Assembly (NCBI RefSeq): GCF_036320965.1
Contig: NC_092264.1
Coordinates: 14,922,275-14,986,274 of the forward strand
Reading direction: 5' to 3'
DNA length: 64,000 nucleotides
Origin: Panulirus ornatus
Taxonomy: Eukaryota; Arthropoda; Malacostraca; Decapoda; Palinuridae
In this document: positions 53,935-64,000 of the stretch, piece after piece
How positions within the stretch are numbered: the first letter of the stretch is position 1
Layout: each line of letters begins with the position of its first letter
The notes under the pieces: model-generated
Seen by the model: the letters and a program-made list of their open reading frames with translations, nothing else
What the model was told of the DNA's origin: nothing
Database searches by the model: none
Program-made: the position numbers and the translations under genes

Positions 53935-56030
53935 GTGTGCGGTACAGTACCTGAGGTGTGGGGTACAGTACCTGAGGTGTGCGGTACCTAAGGTGTGGGG
54001 TACAGTACCTGGGGTGTGCGGTACCTGAGGTGTGGGGTACAGTACCTGAGGTGTGGGGTACAGTACCTGAGGTGTGGGGTACAGTGCCTGAGGTGTGGGG
54101 TACCTAAGGTGTGGGGTACAGTACCTGAGGTGTGGGATACAGTACCTGAGGTGTGGGGTACAGTACCTGAGGTGTGGGGTACAGTGCCTGAGGTGTTGGG
54201 TACCTAAGGTGTGCGGTACAGTTCCTGAGGTGTGAAGTTCAGTCCCTGAGGTGTGAAGTTCAGTTCCTGAAGAGCGAAGTTCAGCCCCTGAGGTGTGAAG
54301 TTCAGTTCCTGAGGTGTGAAGTTCAGTTCCTGAGGTGTGAAGTTCAGTTCCTGAGGTGTAAAGTTGTCCTTGAGGTGTGAAGTTCAGTTCCTGAGGTGTG
54401 AAGTTCAGTTCCAGAGGTGTAAAGTTCAGTTCCTGAGGTGTGAAGTTCAGTTCCTGAGGTGTGAAGTTCAGTTCCTGAGGTGTGAAGTTCAGTTCCTGAG
54501 GTGTGAAGTTCAGTTCCTGTGGCGTGAAGTTCAGTCCCTGAGGTGTGTGTTCAGTTCCTGAGGTGTGAAGTTCAGTTCCTGAGGTGCAATGTTCAGTTCC
54601 TGAGGTGTGAAGTTCAGTCCCTGAGGTGTGAAGTTCAGTTCCTGAGGTGTGAAGTTCAGTTCCTGAGGTGTGAAGTTCAGTTCCTGAGGTGTAAGGTTCA
54701 GTTCCTGAGGTGTGAAGTTCAGTTCCTGAGGTGTGAAGTTCAGTTCCTGAGGTGTGAAGTTCAGTTCCTGAGGTGTGAAGTTCAGTTCCTGAGGTGTGAA
54801 GTTCAGTTCCTGAGGTGTGAAGTTCAGTTCCTGAGGTGTGAAGTTCAGTTCCTGAGGTGTGAAGTTCAGTTCCTGAGGTGTGAAGTTCAGTTCCTGAGGT
54901 GTGAAGTTCAGTTCCTGAGGTGTGAAGTTCAGTTCCTGAGGTGTGAAGTTCAGTTCCTGAGGCGTGAAGTTCATTTCCTGAGGTGTGAAATTCAGTTCCT
55001 GAGGTGTGAAGTTCAGTTCCTGAGGTGTGAAGTTCAGTTCCTGAGGTGTGAAGTTCAGTTCCTGAGGTGTGAAGTTCAGTTCCTGAGGTGTAAAGTTCAG
55101 TTCCTGAGGTGTTAAGCTCAGTTGCTGAGGTGTGAAATTCAGTTCCTGAGGTGTGAAGTTCAGTTCCTGAGGTGTGAAGTTCAGTTCCTGAGGTGTGAAG
55201 TTCAGTTCCTGAGGCGTGAAGTTCAGTTCCTGAGGTGTGAAGTTCAGTCCCTGAGGTGTGTGTTCAGTTCCTGAGGTGTGAAGTTAAGTTCCTGGGGTGT
55301 GAAGTTCAGTTCCTGAGGTGTGAAGTTCAGTTCCTGAGGTGCGAAGTTCAGTTCCTGAGGTGTGCAGTTCAGTTCCTGAGGTGTGAAGTTCAGTTCCTGA
55401 GGTGTGAAGTTCAATTCCTGAGGCGTGAAGTTCAGTCCCTGAGGTGTGTGTTCAGTTCCTGAGGTGTGAAGTTCAGTTCCTGGGGTGTGAAGTTCAGTTC
55501 CTGAGGTGTGAAGTTCAGTTCCTGAGGTGTGAAGTTCAGTTCCTGAGGTGTGAAGTTCAGTTCCTGAGGCGTGAAGTTCAGTTCCTGAGGTGTGAAGTTC
55601 AGTTCCTGAGGTGTGAAGTTCAGTTCCTGAGGTGTGAAGTTCAGTTCCTGAGGTGTGAAGTTCAGTTCCTGAGGTGTAAAATTCAGTTCCTGAGGTGTGA
55701 AGTTCAGTTCCTGAGGTGTGAAGTTCAGTTCCTGAGGTGTGAAATTCAGTTCCTGAGGTGTGAAGTTCAGTTCCTGACGTGTGAAGTTCAGTTCCTGAGG
55801 TGTCAAGTTCAGTTCCTGAGGCGTGAAGTTCAGTTCCTGAGGTGTCAAGTTCAGTTCCTGAGGTGTGAAGTTCAGTTCCTGAGGTGTGAAGTTCAGTTCC
55901 TGAGGTGTAAAATTCAGTTCCTGAGGTGTGAAGTTCAGTTCCTGAGGTGTGAAGTTCAGTTCCTGAGGTGTGAAGTTCAGTTCCTGAGGTGTAAAATTCA
56001 GTTCCTGAAGTGTGAAGTTCAGGAGCACCA
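53935..56030. repeat. 21-bp minisatellite, about 100 copies, two subfamilies
   Basis: The first part (53935-54220) has the core GTGTGGGGTACAGTACCTGA. The rest has GTGTGAAGTTCAGTTCCTGA (plus G). Twenty-one bases equal 7 codons, so several frames stay open for up to about 380 residues on both strands; they are repeat artefacts lacking any start context. Confidence 0.97.
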
Positions 56031-56395
56031 GGGCACCAGGAGCCACGCTGGACCACAGCAGGGTGGGCACCAGGAGCCACGCTGGACCACAGCAGGGTGG
56101 GCACCAGGAGCCACGCTGGACCACAGCAGGGTGGGCACCAGCAGCCACGCTGAACCACAGCAGGGTGGGCACCAGGAGCCACGCTGGACCACAGCAGGGT
56201 GGGCACCAGGAGCCACGCTGGACCACAGCAGGGTGGGCACCAGGAGCCACGCTGGACCACAGCAGGGTGGGCACCAGGAGCCACGCTGGACCACAGCAGG
56301 GTGGGCACCAGGAGCCACGCTGGACCACAGCAGGGTGGGCACCAGGAGCCACGCTGGACCACAGCAGGGTGGGCACCAGGAGCCACGCCGCCCAG
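56031..56395. repeat. 34-bp minisatellite
   Basis: About 11 units of GCACCAGGAGCCACGCTGGA then CCACAGCAGGGTGG, directly following the 21-bp array. Confidence 0.96.
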
Positions 56396-56735
56396 GACGT
56401 GAGCTAAAAGACTGTATCATCGACCGGTACAGCGAAAGTGACTGTCGTGTTGATATAAAAAAAAAAATCTAACATACCTACCTTGCTACTGTTATCCAAA
56501 AGTGAGAGAACCAATTTTGTACCATTAACCTTTGAGAGAACATGAACAAAAGACATGTTCTTTATTTCATACGGATGTGTTCTGTGTAGAACTACCGTGA
56601 CGAGCCTGCTGGACAATCATTACCAAGTGCTGTCGCAACAGTTCATTGTGGAACCTTTCAAAATGACGGTTCCATTGCAATAATTAAGTGAAGGTGACTG
56701 AAATGTTTCCGCTCAATATTTTACAATTTTGTAGC

Positions 56736-56738
<3 letters not shown>
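56396..56738. other. Unique flank sequence
   Basis: AT-rich unique sequence with an A9 run near 56458. No gene seen. Confidence 0.6.

Positions 56739-56802
<64 letters not shown>
56739..56802. repeat. (AT)n microsatellite
   Basis: About 31 AT dinucleotides. Confidence 0.98.
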
Positions 56803-56805
<3 letters not shown>

Positions 56806-56959
56806 GATTTTGTACATAAGAAACTTGGCCCCTGCGGGGTTAGGGGAGAAAGAACACTACCCACGTATTTCCCTGTGTGTCTTAGTAGGCGACCAAGTTG
56901 AGGGACGAGAGTTGGATGAGTTAGAGATCTCCTCCCTCTTCTCCATTACCACACTCTGA

Positions 56960-57064
56960 ATGAGGCAACAGAATGAGGGAGCCTGGCGCGAAAAATTCTG
57001 TTCTCCAAGGCTCTCTCATATGTTCCCGATGCTACCTCGCTGAGGCGGGAAATGGCGAACAGGT
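56960..57064 (+). mobile_element. LINE/SINE 3'-tail-like fragment, copy A
   Basis: CTCCAAGGCTCTCTCATA, then the conserved GCTACCTCGCTGAGGCGGGA and AATGGCGAA (57030-57058). The motif is shared with 29247-29274, 57229-57256 and 63795-63822. Confidence 0.65.
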
Positions 57065-57199
57065 ACGAATGATTGAATCAATGAACGTAAGAATTTTCAC
57101 ACCTTTATAACGGGGAAATGTTGGTTTACTATCAAAAGTTTTTTTTTCTTTTTTTTTTCCAAAAGAAAGAACAGAGAAGTGGGCCAGGTAAGGATATTT

Positions 57200-57271
57200 C
57201 CTGAAAGGCTCAGTCCTCTGTTCTTAACGCTACCTCGCTAACGCGGGAAATGGCGAATAGTATGAAAGAAA

Positions 57272-57342
<71 letters not shown>
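57200..57342 (+). mobile_element. LINE/SINE 3'-tail-like fragment, copy B, ending in (AT)n
   Basis: AACGCTACCTCGCTAACGCG, then GGAAATGGCGAATAG (57228-57260), followed by AAAGAAAAG and an AT run (57275-57341), as expected for an element tail with a grown microsatellite. Confidence 0.7.
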
Positions 57343-57345
<3 letters not shown>

Positions 57346-58381
57346 GTAGACGATCCCAAATCCGGCAACCGTAAAACCGGAATGTTTCACAAACTGGCTA
57401 TACTAATTAACACTTCCTTATTTTCGAGAAATTCCTGAAACACTGACCTTTTCTGACTACTGATGCACACTTCCGACTTGATATACCTAAAAATATACAC
57501 AAAATATGAATGAAAACAAATCATGGATTACAAAAATGTTAAGTCTTATCTTAGGTTGGTCTCCGCTCCAAATTGATCACTAAGATATAGCCAGTTTGTT
57601 TTGTGGGTCACGACAAGTCGGTTCTCTACGTGTGGTCTTCGGTCAATCGTTCTCTCTATCTTCACTGTAAAAAAAATGTCCAAAAATGCAACAAAATGAT
57701 CCAGTGGTTAAGAGATGGCCTTTTTCCCCTATATATTTAGAAGGTAGATAAGATTTACTGTGGAATTTAGAAAAGGGAGTCTCAATGTGTAGGTTTGAAT
57801 CATGAGTATGGGGTCGGAACCTCTATCACATATAGATTTTAAAACAGTTTAAAAGGATCAGCCACTCAGATCTGCAGACCATGAAGTGCCAAAAGTATAT
57901 GAGACATACCAAAAAAAAAAAAAAACATTACATCAATCTAAAAGCATTTATCTGAACAAAGTCTTGACGATTGATTAAATCTAAGCAAGAGCAAAGAGAT
58001 TCCTCTGCATGGTGGTTTAACCGTGACCCAAGCTAAGGTATTTCATGATGAATAAGGCTTAACAAAACCCATGTGACTATTCATGAGACCCATTCACAAA
58101 ATTCAGGACACACCGTCGCTCACAACTGTTGAAAATGTGTGGAGAAAACCACATCAGTTTTGAATATCATGAGAGCTATTGGAACGAATTCTTCAAGATG
58201 ATTTCTCATGAAAATTTATCACCCCAGCAGGGGTATAATATCCACGCGAATCATCTTTACGTACTTGTTACGATACTTATTCTACCAACTACCTGTCAAA
58301 TCGAACGGCTTAATAACATGACTATCCCGAAATCCGGCATGGTTAGATCCACCGCATTCCGGATTTGGGATCGGGTACGTG
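57343..58381. mobile_element. Probable pogo/Tigger-like element, non-autonomous
   Basis: The left end CAGGTAGACGATCCCAAATC continues CGG; the reverse complement of the right end reads CACGTACCCGATCCCAAATC then CGG. The ends are thus imperfect inverted repeats of about 23 bp flanked by TA on both sides (57341-57342, 58382-58383). A subterminal inverted CCGAAATCCGGCAT / CCGCATTCCGGATTTGGG pair lies at the right end. Interior about 1 kb, AT-rich, without a transposase ORF. Assignment rests on TIR style and TA target only. Confidence 0.6.
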
Positions 58382-58419
58382 TAATATAGACCACTATGGC
58401 CCGTTCCGCCGCGTTTGTA

Positions 58420-58422
58420 CTG

Positions 58423-58504
<82 letters not shown>
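58420..58504. repeat. (GA)n microsatellite
   Basis: About 42 GA dinucleotides on the plus strand; the only long GA-oriented run in the window. It is followed by CATGCGCGCGCATG, a 14-bp perfect palindrome. Confidence 0.97.
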
Positions 58505-58505
<1 letters not shown>

Positions 58506-59135
58506 ATGCGCGCGCATGCTCGGGTGTGGACACGGAACGCATCGTAGGTTAGGTTGAGATATACTGGAAGGGCTTGTCTCGCCCGTGGGCAACAGGCGTC
58601 GTGGGGACGTGGCGTCAGTCTAGTAGACAGATGGACTGCTTCCGAGGACCAGTCATAAGCCATGTAATAACGCACAGCTACGGCATAAATGGAACGGACT
58701 GAATTTTTTTTTTATAATCAAAACTTTTGCCACGTCTTCATTTTCGGCCGGGGAGAGGGAAGGACTGATCAGGTCAAGCTGCAGGTGTGGGGAGGGGAGT
58801 GGGGTAAGGTCAAGCTGCAGGTGTGGGGAGGGGAGTGGGGTAAGGTCAAGCTGCAGGTATGGGGAAGGGTGTGGGGTCAGATTCAGTCTCCCGACCGTAA
58901 GTCACTTTTCCCTCCCCTCCTCTCTTCAGTCGCCCGTCCGTAAGTCACTTTCCCTCCCCTCGTCAGTCGCCATACATTAGACGTGTTCAGCGGTCCATTC
59001 CCGTCCGTGGCAGCAAACAGATCCTGGCCCTAGATGGGACGATCTTTTGTATCATAATTAGTAATAAGCTAATTTTATACTTTAATAGTTTAGGAAGATG
59101 CATTTATATTTACAATTAACCTTTCAATGAAGCAA
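58505..59135. other. Flank sequence with small G-rich repeat
   Basis: Three copies of GGTCAAGCTGCAGGTGTGGG then GAGGGGAGTGGGGTAA (about 58770-58870). Two copies of CGTAAGTCACTTT(T)CCCTCCCCT follow. No gene. Confidence 0.75.
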
Positions 59136-59137
59136 TA

Positions 59138-59285
<148 letters not shown>

Positions 59286-59392
59286 AGCCAAGTGCAGCAA
59301 CTGTATATGATGTAGTTAAGTCTATATATATATTTTCAGCATCGTATATAAAGCAACATATATTTGACAATCCCCATTAGTGTCCATATGAC

Positions 59393-59492
59393 TAGCGAGG
59401 GTGTGTGCATGACTTCAGGTGAGGGTGTGTGCATGACTTCAGGTGAGGGTGTGTGCATGACTTCAGGTGAGGGTGTGTGCATGACTTCAGGG
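59393..59492. repeat. 25-bp direct repeat, 4 copies
   Basis: GAGGGTGTGTGCATGACTTC then AGGTG, four times. Confidence 0.93.
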
Positions 59493-59577
59493 TAGGAAGA
59501 TATACCACACTTCAGGTGTGCTCAGTATTACCTAGGCATTACTAGTTTCATTTTCAGTTACTTCACGACCAGTGCAA

Positions 59578-59900
59578 ATCGGCATCAGCTGGCGCTTGGA
59601 ATATCGTGTAAATCGGCATCAGGCGCTTGGAATATCGTGTGAATCGGCATCACTTGGAATATCGTGTGAATCGGCATCACTTGGAATATCGTGCAAATCG
59701 GCATCAGACGCTTGTAACATCTTGCAAAATCGGCATCACTTGAAATATCGTGTAAATCGGCATCAGACACTTGAAATATCGTGTAAATCGGCATCAGACA
59801 CTTGAAATATCGTGTAAATCGGCATTAGACACTTGAAATATCGTGTAAATCGGCATCAGCAGGCGCTTGGAATATCGTTTAAATCGGCGTCAGACATTTG
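59578..59900. repeat. 24-31-bp minisatellite
   Basis: About 11 units of ATCGTGTAAATCGGCATCA(G) followed by variable CTTGGAAT or GACACTTGAAAT spacers. Confidence 0.93.
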
Positions 59901-62202
59901 AAATATTCCAGTGTGATCACCGCGGGATAATCTTTTCTATGAGAGCAACAACTCCAACAAGTGAAATAAGATCTAGAATGTTAACAAAAACTTCAGCATT
60001 TCGAACCTATATGTACCAAGTGATGATGTGTGCTCTGGCCGTGAACACCTTCCCGGGTCGCATTATGTTTCATCTGATCAACCCAGCTGTTAGTACTCGC
60101 TAAGGCCCACAACTGAGTAAGATGATTTCTGGCACTGAGGTTGGTAAGAGAAATTCTCGTTATGTAGCGACATTTCTCGGTGTGTCTCCCTCGCAGAGCC
60201 TAGCCTAGCCGACACAGCTTGACAGTGTCGTAAAAAAAACCATTCTCCCATCAGCTTTAGACAACTGGTCCAATGTACTGTGATTATCTTATCAATTCAC
60301 TAACTTTGTGTGATCCCGTGTGTCCTAGTTAGGTCACAGGACAGTAACCGAGCAGGTAGAATACACTGGCCTTCACACTGGGGTCTGAGCGCGTCAGACT
60401 CCTACCAAAGTAACAATTCTCTATAGGATTCCCTAAGGATCACCGTGATGGACTTACCGGCAGAGCCCACACAATTAAAGCTATCGGCGTGGTCGACCCA
60501 TCATGTCTCGTATGTTTCCGACCATCAGAACACTCATGCAATAAGCAATTCAGCTTGCTTCAGACCATAAGCGTGCTTTTCTGGCGCCTAAACTTGTGTT
60601 AGTGATGTCAGTCCAGGGTCACAGTCCAGGGTCACAGTCCAGGGTCATTAGGTTAGTAGGTTAATCTTGTAATTTGCCTAACTTCCTTTATGAGGGTGAG
60701 GACTGAGAGACGGATACAGAAATACAAGTTATAACTCAAGAACGTAACTGAGTAAGATTGGAGTATATTTTGTACTTGGCCAACTGATACAAAGAGGGAA
60801 GAATTAAGTATTAAAGTGAGGTTTGTTGATGTGAGATGAAATTGGAAGACTGTGCAGGACTATACAGTGTTGTTGGTGCAAGAGCAGGTGTAGCAAGATT
60901 CCTGTAGGACAGCTGCATCTTTACAGCCTGGGTCTCGTGGTGCAGCTACAGGAGTGGCAGCATTCCAAAGCCTAGGTTTGTGCGGCAGAAAGGTGGTGGT
61001 ACGACTAAGACGGGGAGGCGGCAGAGGGGTCTATAACTTGGAAGAGGTGTAGTGTATGGCGGGTTTTGTGTTGCAGGGGAGAGGTGTAGCCAAAATCGTG
61101 TAGCAACTGTGGTGTAAAGAGAGTGGTGGCGATGTGCAATGGGTCGAACATGACAACATCATCAACTGTGTGTGTGGGGAGGGTGGGCGCGCGCTAGGTT
61201 AGGTACAGTAGGTTCCTGAAAAGACACTCGGAGACAAAGGCTTTGTTGAGTGCATCCGAGAAATGTGGCTACGATGCGTACCAGCCATGTTGGCGCTACG
61301 CAAGTCTACAATTTTTGATGTTACCAAGGACAAGAAAAGCTGGTGCCGCAAACAATGATGAAGAAATAGACGAAAATCACGATGAACGAAATGCAGTGGA
61401 AGGAATCTCATGAGTACGACCAAACATAATGAAATGATCACTTACGAAAATGAAACAAAATTGTAACATGGTAACATTTCCAATCAATGTCACCATTCTT
61501 CTTCTTCCTTCATGAAGAGAAGCTGTTAATTCTTCTTCTGTTGTTAAAGCTTTCATAACGTACGCTAATCAGCTTCTTTAAGTTCAGCAGGAAGAACTTA
61601 GCTGAAGACTTTGAAAGGTTCTATAGGTTGACTTCAAGTACTGTATATATCTGCAGTAGCTTGTCCAAGTACCAAGTGATTTGCTTCATATCTTGTTCTG
61701 ACTTTGGTGGAAGGATGCAGGATGCACTTCTATATATACTGGTGATAATATTATATACATACATTTAGTACAATTGGTCGATGATGATGATGATCCCTGA
61801 ACATTTATTTTCCAATTGGTATTGCATATCGAGTGTAGTATAATACATTACCGCGTTATCCCCCATTGATTGTATGAGACTGTTGTATAACTTGTGTGTA
61901 TTATAGTGGAAGACATTGCGCAGGTCACGCAATCTTCAGGTGTCGTCACGCTAATGGATTTAGCGGCAGACAAACCATTATATAGATATGTAACTCATAG
62001 GAATATATATATATAACCGTAGAGTATCATTATAACACCCATGGATATGTATATCATAGAGACCATAATCATTTCACGAATCATATTATTTTTGTACATG
62101 ACCATTTCCAGCCATTGTCTGCATAACCCAGACCTGTACATATTGTATAGCATTGCTTGTATATACTGTAATTAATGACATATATCGTGTTGGCACAAGT
62201 CC
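59901..62202. other. Unique flanking sequence, no gene recognised
   Basis: AT-rich. Three copies of GGTCACAGTCCAGG-type words near 60612-60650. Several 60-80-residue open frames on both strands show no domain, splice structure or codon bias that I recognise. Confidence 0.6.
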
Positions 62203-62204
62203 TG

Positions 62205-62277
<73 letters not shown>
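62205..62277. repeat. (CT)n microsatellite
   Basis: About 36 CT dinucleotides on the plus strand, 8.3 kb beyond the nompC stop. Confidence 0.98.
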
Positions 62278-62282
<5 letters not shown>

Positions 62283-62367
62283 TGTAGACGGCGGTGTTAT
62301 TGCACTGGCCGGGTATACACACTACACCACACCTCAATATACTTTACCCCACTCTACATTTACTCTC

Positions 62368-62700
62368 CCCCACCACAGACTACACTCCCCCCACCACACA
62401 CTACACTCCCCCACCACACACAACACTCCCTCACCACACACTACACTCCCCCACCACACACAACACTCCCTCACCACACACTACACTCTCCCACCACACA
62501 CTACACTCCCCCACCACACACTACACTCCCCCACCACACACCGACACTCCCCCACCACACACCGACACTCCTCCACCACACACTACACTCCCCCACCACA
62601 AACAACACTCCCCCACCACACACTCTACACTCCCCCACCACACACCTACACTCCCCCACCACACACTACACTCCCCCCACCACACACTACACTCCCCACA
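62368..62700. repeat. About 20-bp minisatellite (CCACCACACACTACACTCCC)
   Basis: About 16 units of CCACCACACACTACACTCCC with CAACACTCC and CCGACACTCC variants. Open frames here are artefacts. Confidence 0.94.
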
Positions 62701-63334
62701 GCCGTAGATCTTCCATGTACGCGTCAGCAGCACACAGTGTTTCTCAAGGATGCTCCTACCCCTTCATTCAACCTAGGCTCTCTTGATGGTGCATTCTGGG
62801 TAGATCACTTGCAACCATCTCTGTTAAGATCGTAAAACAAGGAACCGGTATAAAAGTCTTAGGCTATTCCTACCGGTAAATATATGATCTTTGTCAATTA
62901 CTGATTATGTACTTTGTATCAATACTTAGCAGATTTATATATAAACAAAGCTGCAAAGAGACTAAAGAACATTTCTTAAAAAAAGATATGTTTAGAGTGT
63001 GGCAAATAGAGATGGACTTGTGTCTCCAGAATGCGAATCAGAAATGGTAGGTTCCACGCTTAGCTTTCCTGTACTTCTTTCAACTATAGAACAAATATGT
63101 ATTTTGCAAAGTATTTTCGATGTGAATAATTACTGTAATGAATAGCAATATAAAAAGGAAATTTTCTACACCAGATGTCTTTTATTTCGCAACCCTCCAC
63201 CTACACCGACTGCCAAGGTGACCCATCTGAAAGTGCTCAATATTCAGTGACGTAAAAATTAATCTCTCATCTCATGAAGTCCAAAAGAAAAAAACAAAAC
63301 ATCGAGAGAAAATTAATCATGTTCTCAGTGGCAT
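62701..63334. other. Unique AT-rich flank, nothing recognised
   Basis: No repeat, ORF with domain, or RNA gene seen. Confidence 0.6.
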
Positions 63335-63530
63335 GAACTCACCCCTCACAGGTCGCTAACCAGTACCCCTCACAGGTTGCTGACCAGCTAACCAATACTA
63401 ACTCACACCCCTCACAGGTCGCTGACCAGCTAACCAATACTAACTCACACCCCTCACAGGTCGCTGACCAGCTAACCAATACTAACTCACACCCCTCACA
63501 GGTCGCTGACCAGCTAACCAATACTAACTC
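63335..63530. repeat. 42-bp minisatellite
   Basis: About 4.5 units of CACCCCTCACAGGTCGCTGA then CCAGCTAACCAATACTAACTCA. Confidence 0.95.
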
Positions 63531-63539
63531 GACAACGTC

Positions 63540-63735
63540 AAACTATGAAATCACATGTTTACCAAATGGCGTCCTAGCTTCGTCTCTTCGATGTATATCA
63601 ACTGACTGTTATATTTCTCTCTTGTGTCTCCCCTGATGATGTGATTATTACACGAAAGTGCACTTGGGAACTTTTCGTGTTTCATTTTCCCCGTGGACTC
63701 ATGGGAATATACTTGATCACGCGCAAAATTGTGAT
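63540..63735. repeat. Dispersed repeat, third copy of the 46565-46845 element
   Basis: It contains GGCGTCCTAGCTTCGTCTCT, TGACTGTTATATTTCTCTCT, CCCCTGATGATGTGATTATT and GAAAGTGCACTTGGGAAC. It matches, in reverse complement, 46575-46725, and directly 46739-46843. This copy is the longest, so the repeat is at least 190 bp. Confidence 0.88.
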
Positions 63736-63737
63736 CC

Positions 63738-63850
63738 TTTCCAATATACATGTGTACGTGGGTGGGTTGGGCCATTCTTTCGTTTGTTTCCTTGCGCTAC
63801 CTCGCAAACGCGGGAGACAGCGACAAAGCAAAATAAATATAAATAAAATA
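63738..63850 (+). mobile_element. LINE 3' tail copy (hairpin and A-rich end)
   Basis: ACGTGGGTGGGTTGGGCCAT, TTCGTTTGTTTCCTTGCG, CTACCTCGCAAACGCGGGAG and ACAGCG, then CAAAGCAAAATAAATATAAA. It is nearly identical to the tail of the LINE at 29205-29290, so it is a severely 5'-truncated copy or a SINE sharing that tail. Confidence 0.8.
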
Positions 63851-64000
63851 TTTCACATTTGCCAAATCGAGCAACTTCCAGCATCTGCTACACGTTGATA
63901 ATGACAATTGATAGGAAGATGTTTTGATCCTCGTGGGTAAATTTTGTTACGTCTTTGCAAGTCGAAAATTTTAAATTCTGCTTTTCGCCTTGGTTCAAAG

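Noticed and set aside
55244..56472. Open frames of 314-380 residues on both strands
   Set aside because: The 21-bp and 34-bp units avoid stops by chance of their period. The same repeats are open in several frames at once, which real coding sequence is not.

Overview
This is a eukaryotic (arthropod) genomic window. It is dominated by one gene on the + strand: the 3' part of nompC, which encodes the TRPN1/NOMPC mechanotransduction channel. I assembled 24 exons (e1 to e24) between 646 and 53872 by combining splice signals, reading frame and recalled similarity to insect NompC. Joined, they give 3,927 nt, or 1,308 codons plus a TAG stop, with every intron phase consistent. The product reads in order: about 20 ankyrin repeats (e1-e14), a linker region (e15-e16), pre-S1 elbow (e17), S1 (e18), S2-S3 (e19), S4-S5 (e20), pore loop (e21), S6 plus TRP helix (e22), and a cytoplasmic C-terminus (e23-e24). 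The 5' exons lie before position 1. I saw no convincing second host gene on either strand, no tRNA or rRNA, and nothing prokaryotic.

Introns make up more than 90% of the locus and are filled with tandem repeats. They include a 28-bp minisatellite of about 5.8 kb (757-6535), a 19-bp satellite of about 5.9 kb (10354-16252), and dozens of shorter arrays of 17-94 bp units, plus long CT, GT/CA, AAT and AT runs. Mobile-element remains are a CR1-like LINE (34280-36030), a second LINE family present as two tail-to-tail fragments (28433-29290 and 29585-29840), a 290-bp MITE with perfect 4-bp target duplications (52981-53270), a probable pogo/Tigger-like element (57343-58381), a foldback repeat (46565-46845) with another copy at 63540-63735, and four copies of a conserved LINE-tail hairpin motif. 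This repeat profile suggests a decapod crustacean; that is an inference from recalled repeat families, not proof.

The most unusual signal is that many minisatellites start exactly at exon-intron junctions and carry copies of the splice site, sometimes with the adjacent exon end. Examples are the acceptor of e6 (14 decoy copies at 94-bp spacing), the donors of e5, e6, e8, e9, e14 and e23, and the acceptor of e15 (one extra copy). The gene therefore holds well over a hundred decoy splice sites next to the real ones.

A second point is that four ankyrin repeats expected between e1 and e2 are absent. The intron between them is entirely a 28-bp minisatellite, and its distal two thirds is full of one-base indels. 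Both flanking introns are phase 1, so the frame is kept across the gap. This is either a real in-frame loss or an assembly collapse.

Downstream of the stop, 53935-56400 is a 21-bp array followed by a 34-bp array. The rest, to 64000, is intergenic or 3' flank with microsatellites, small arrays and transposon debris.
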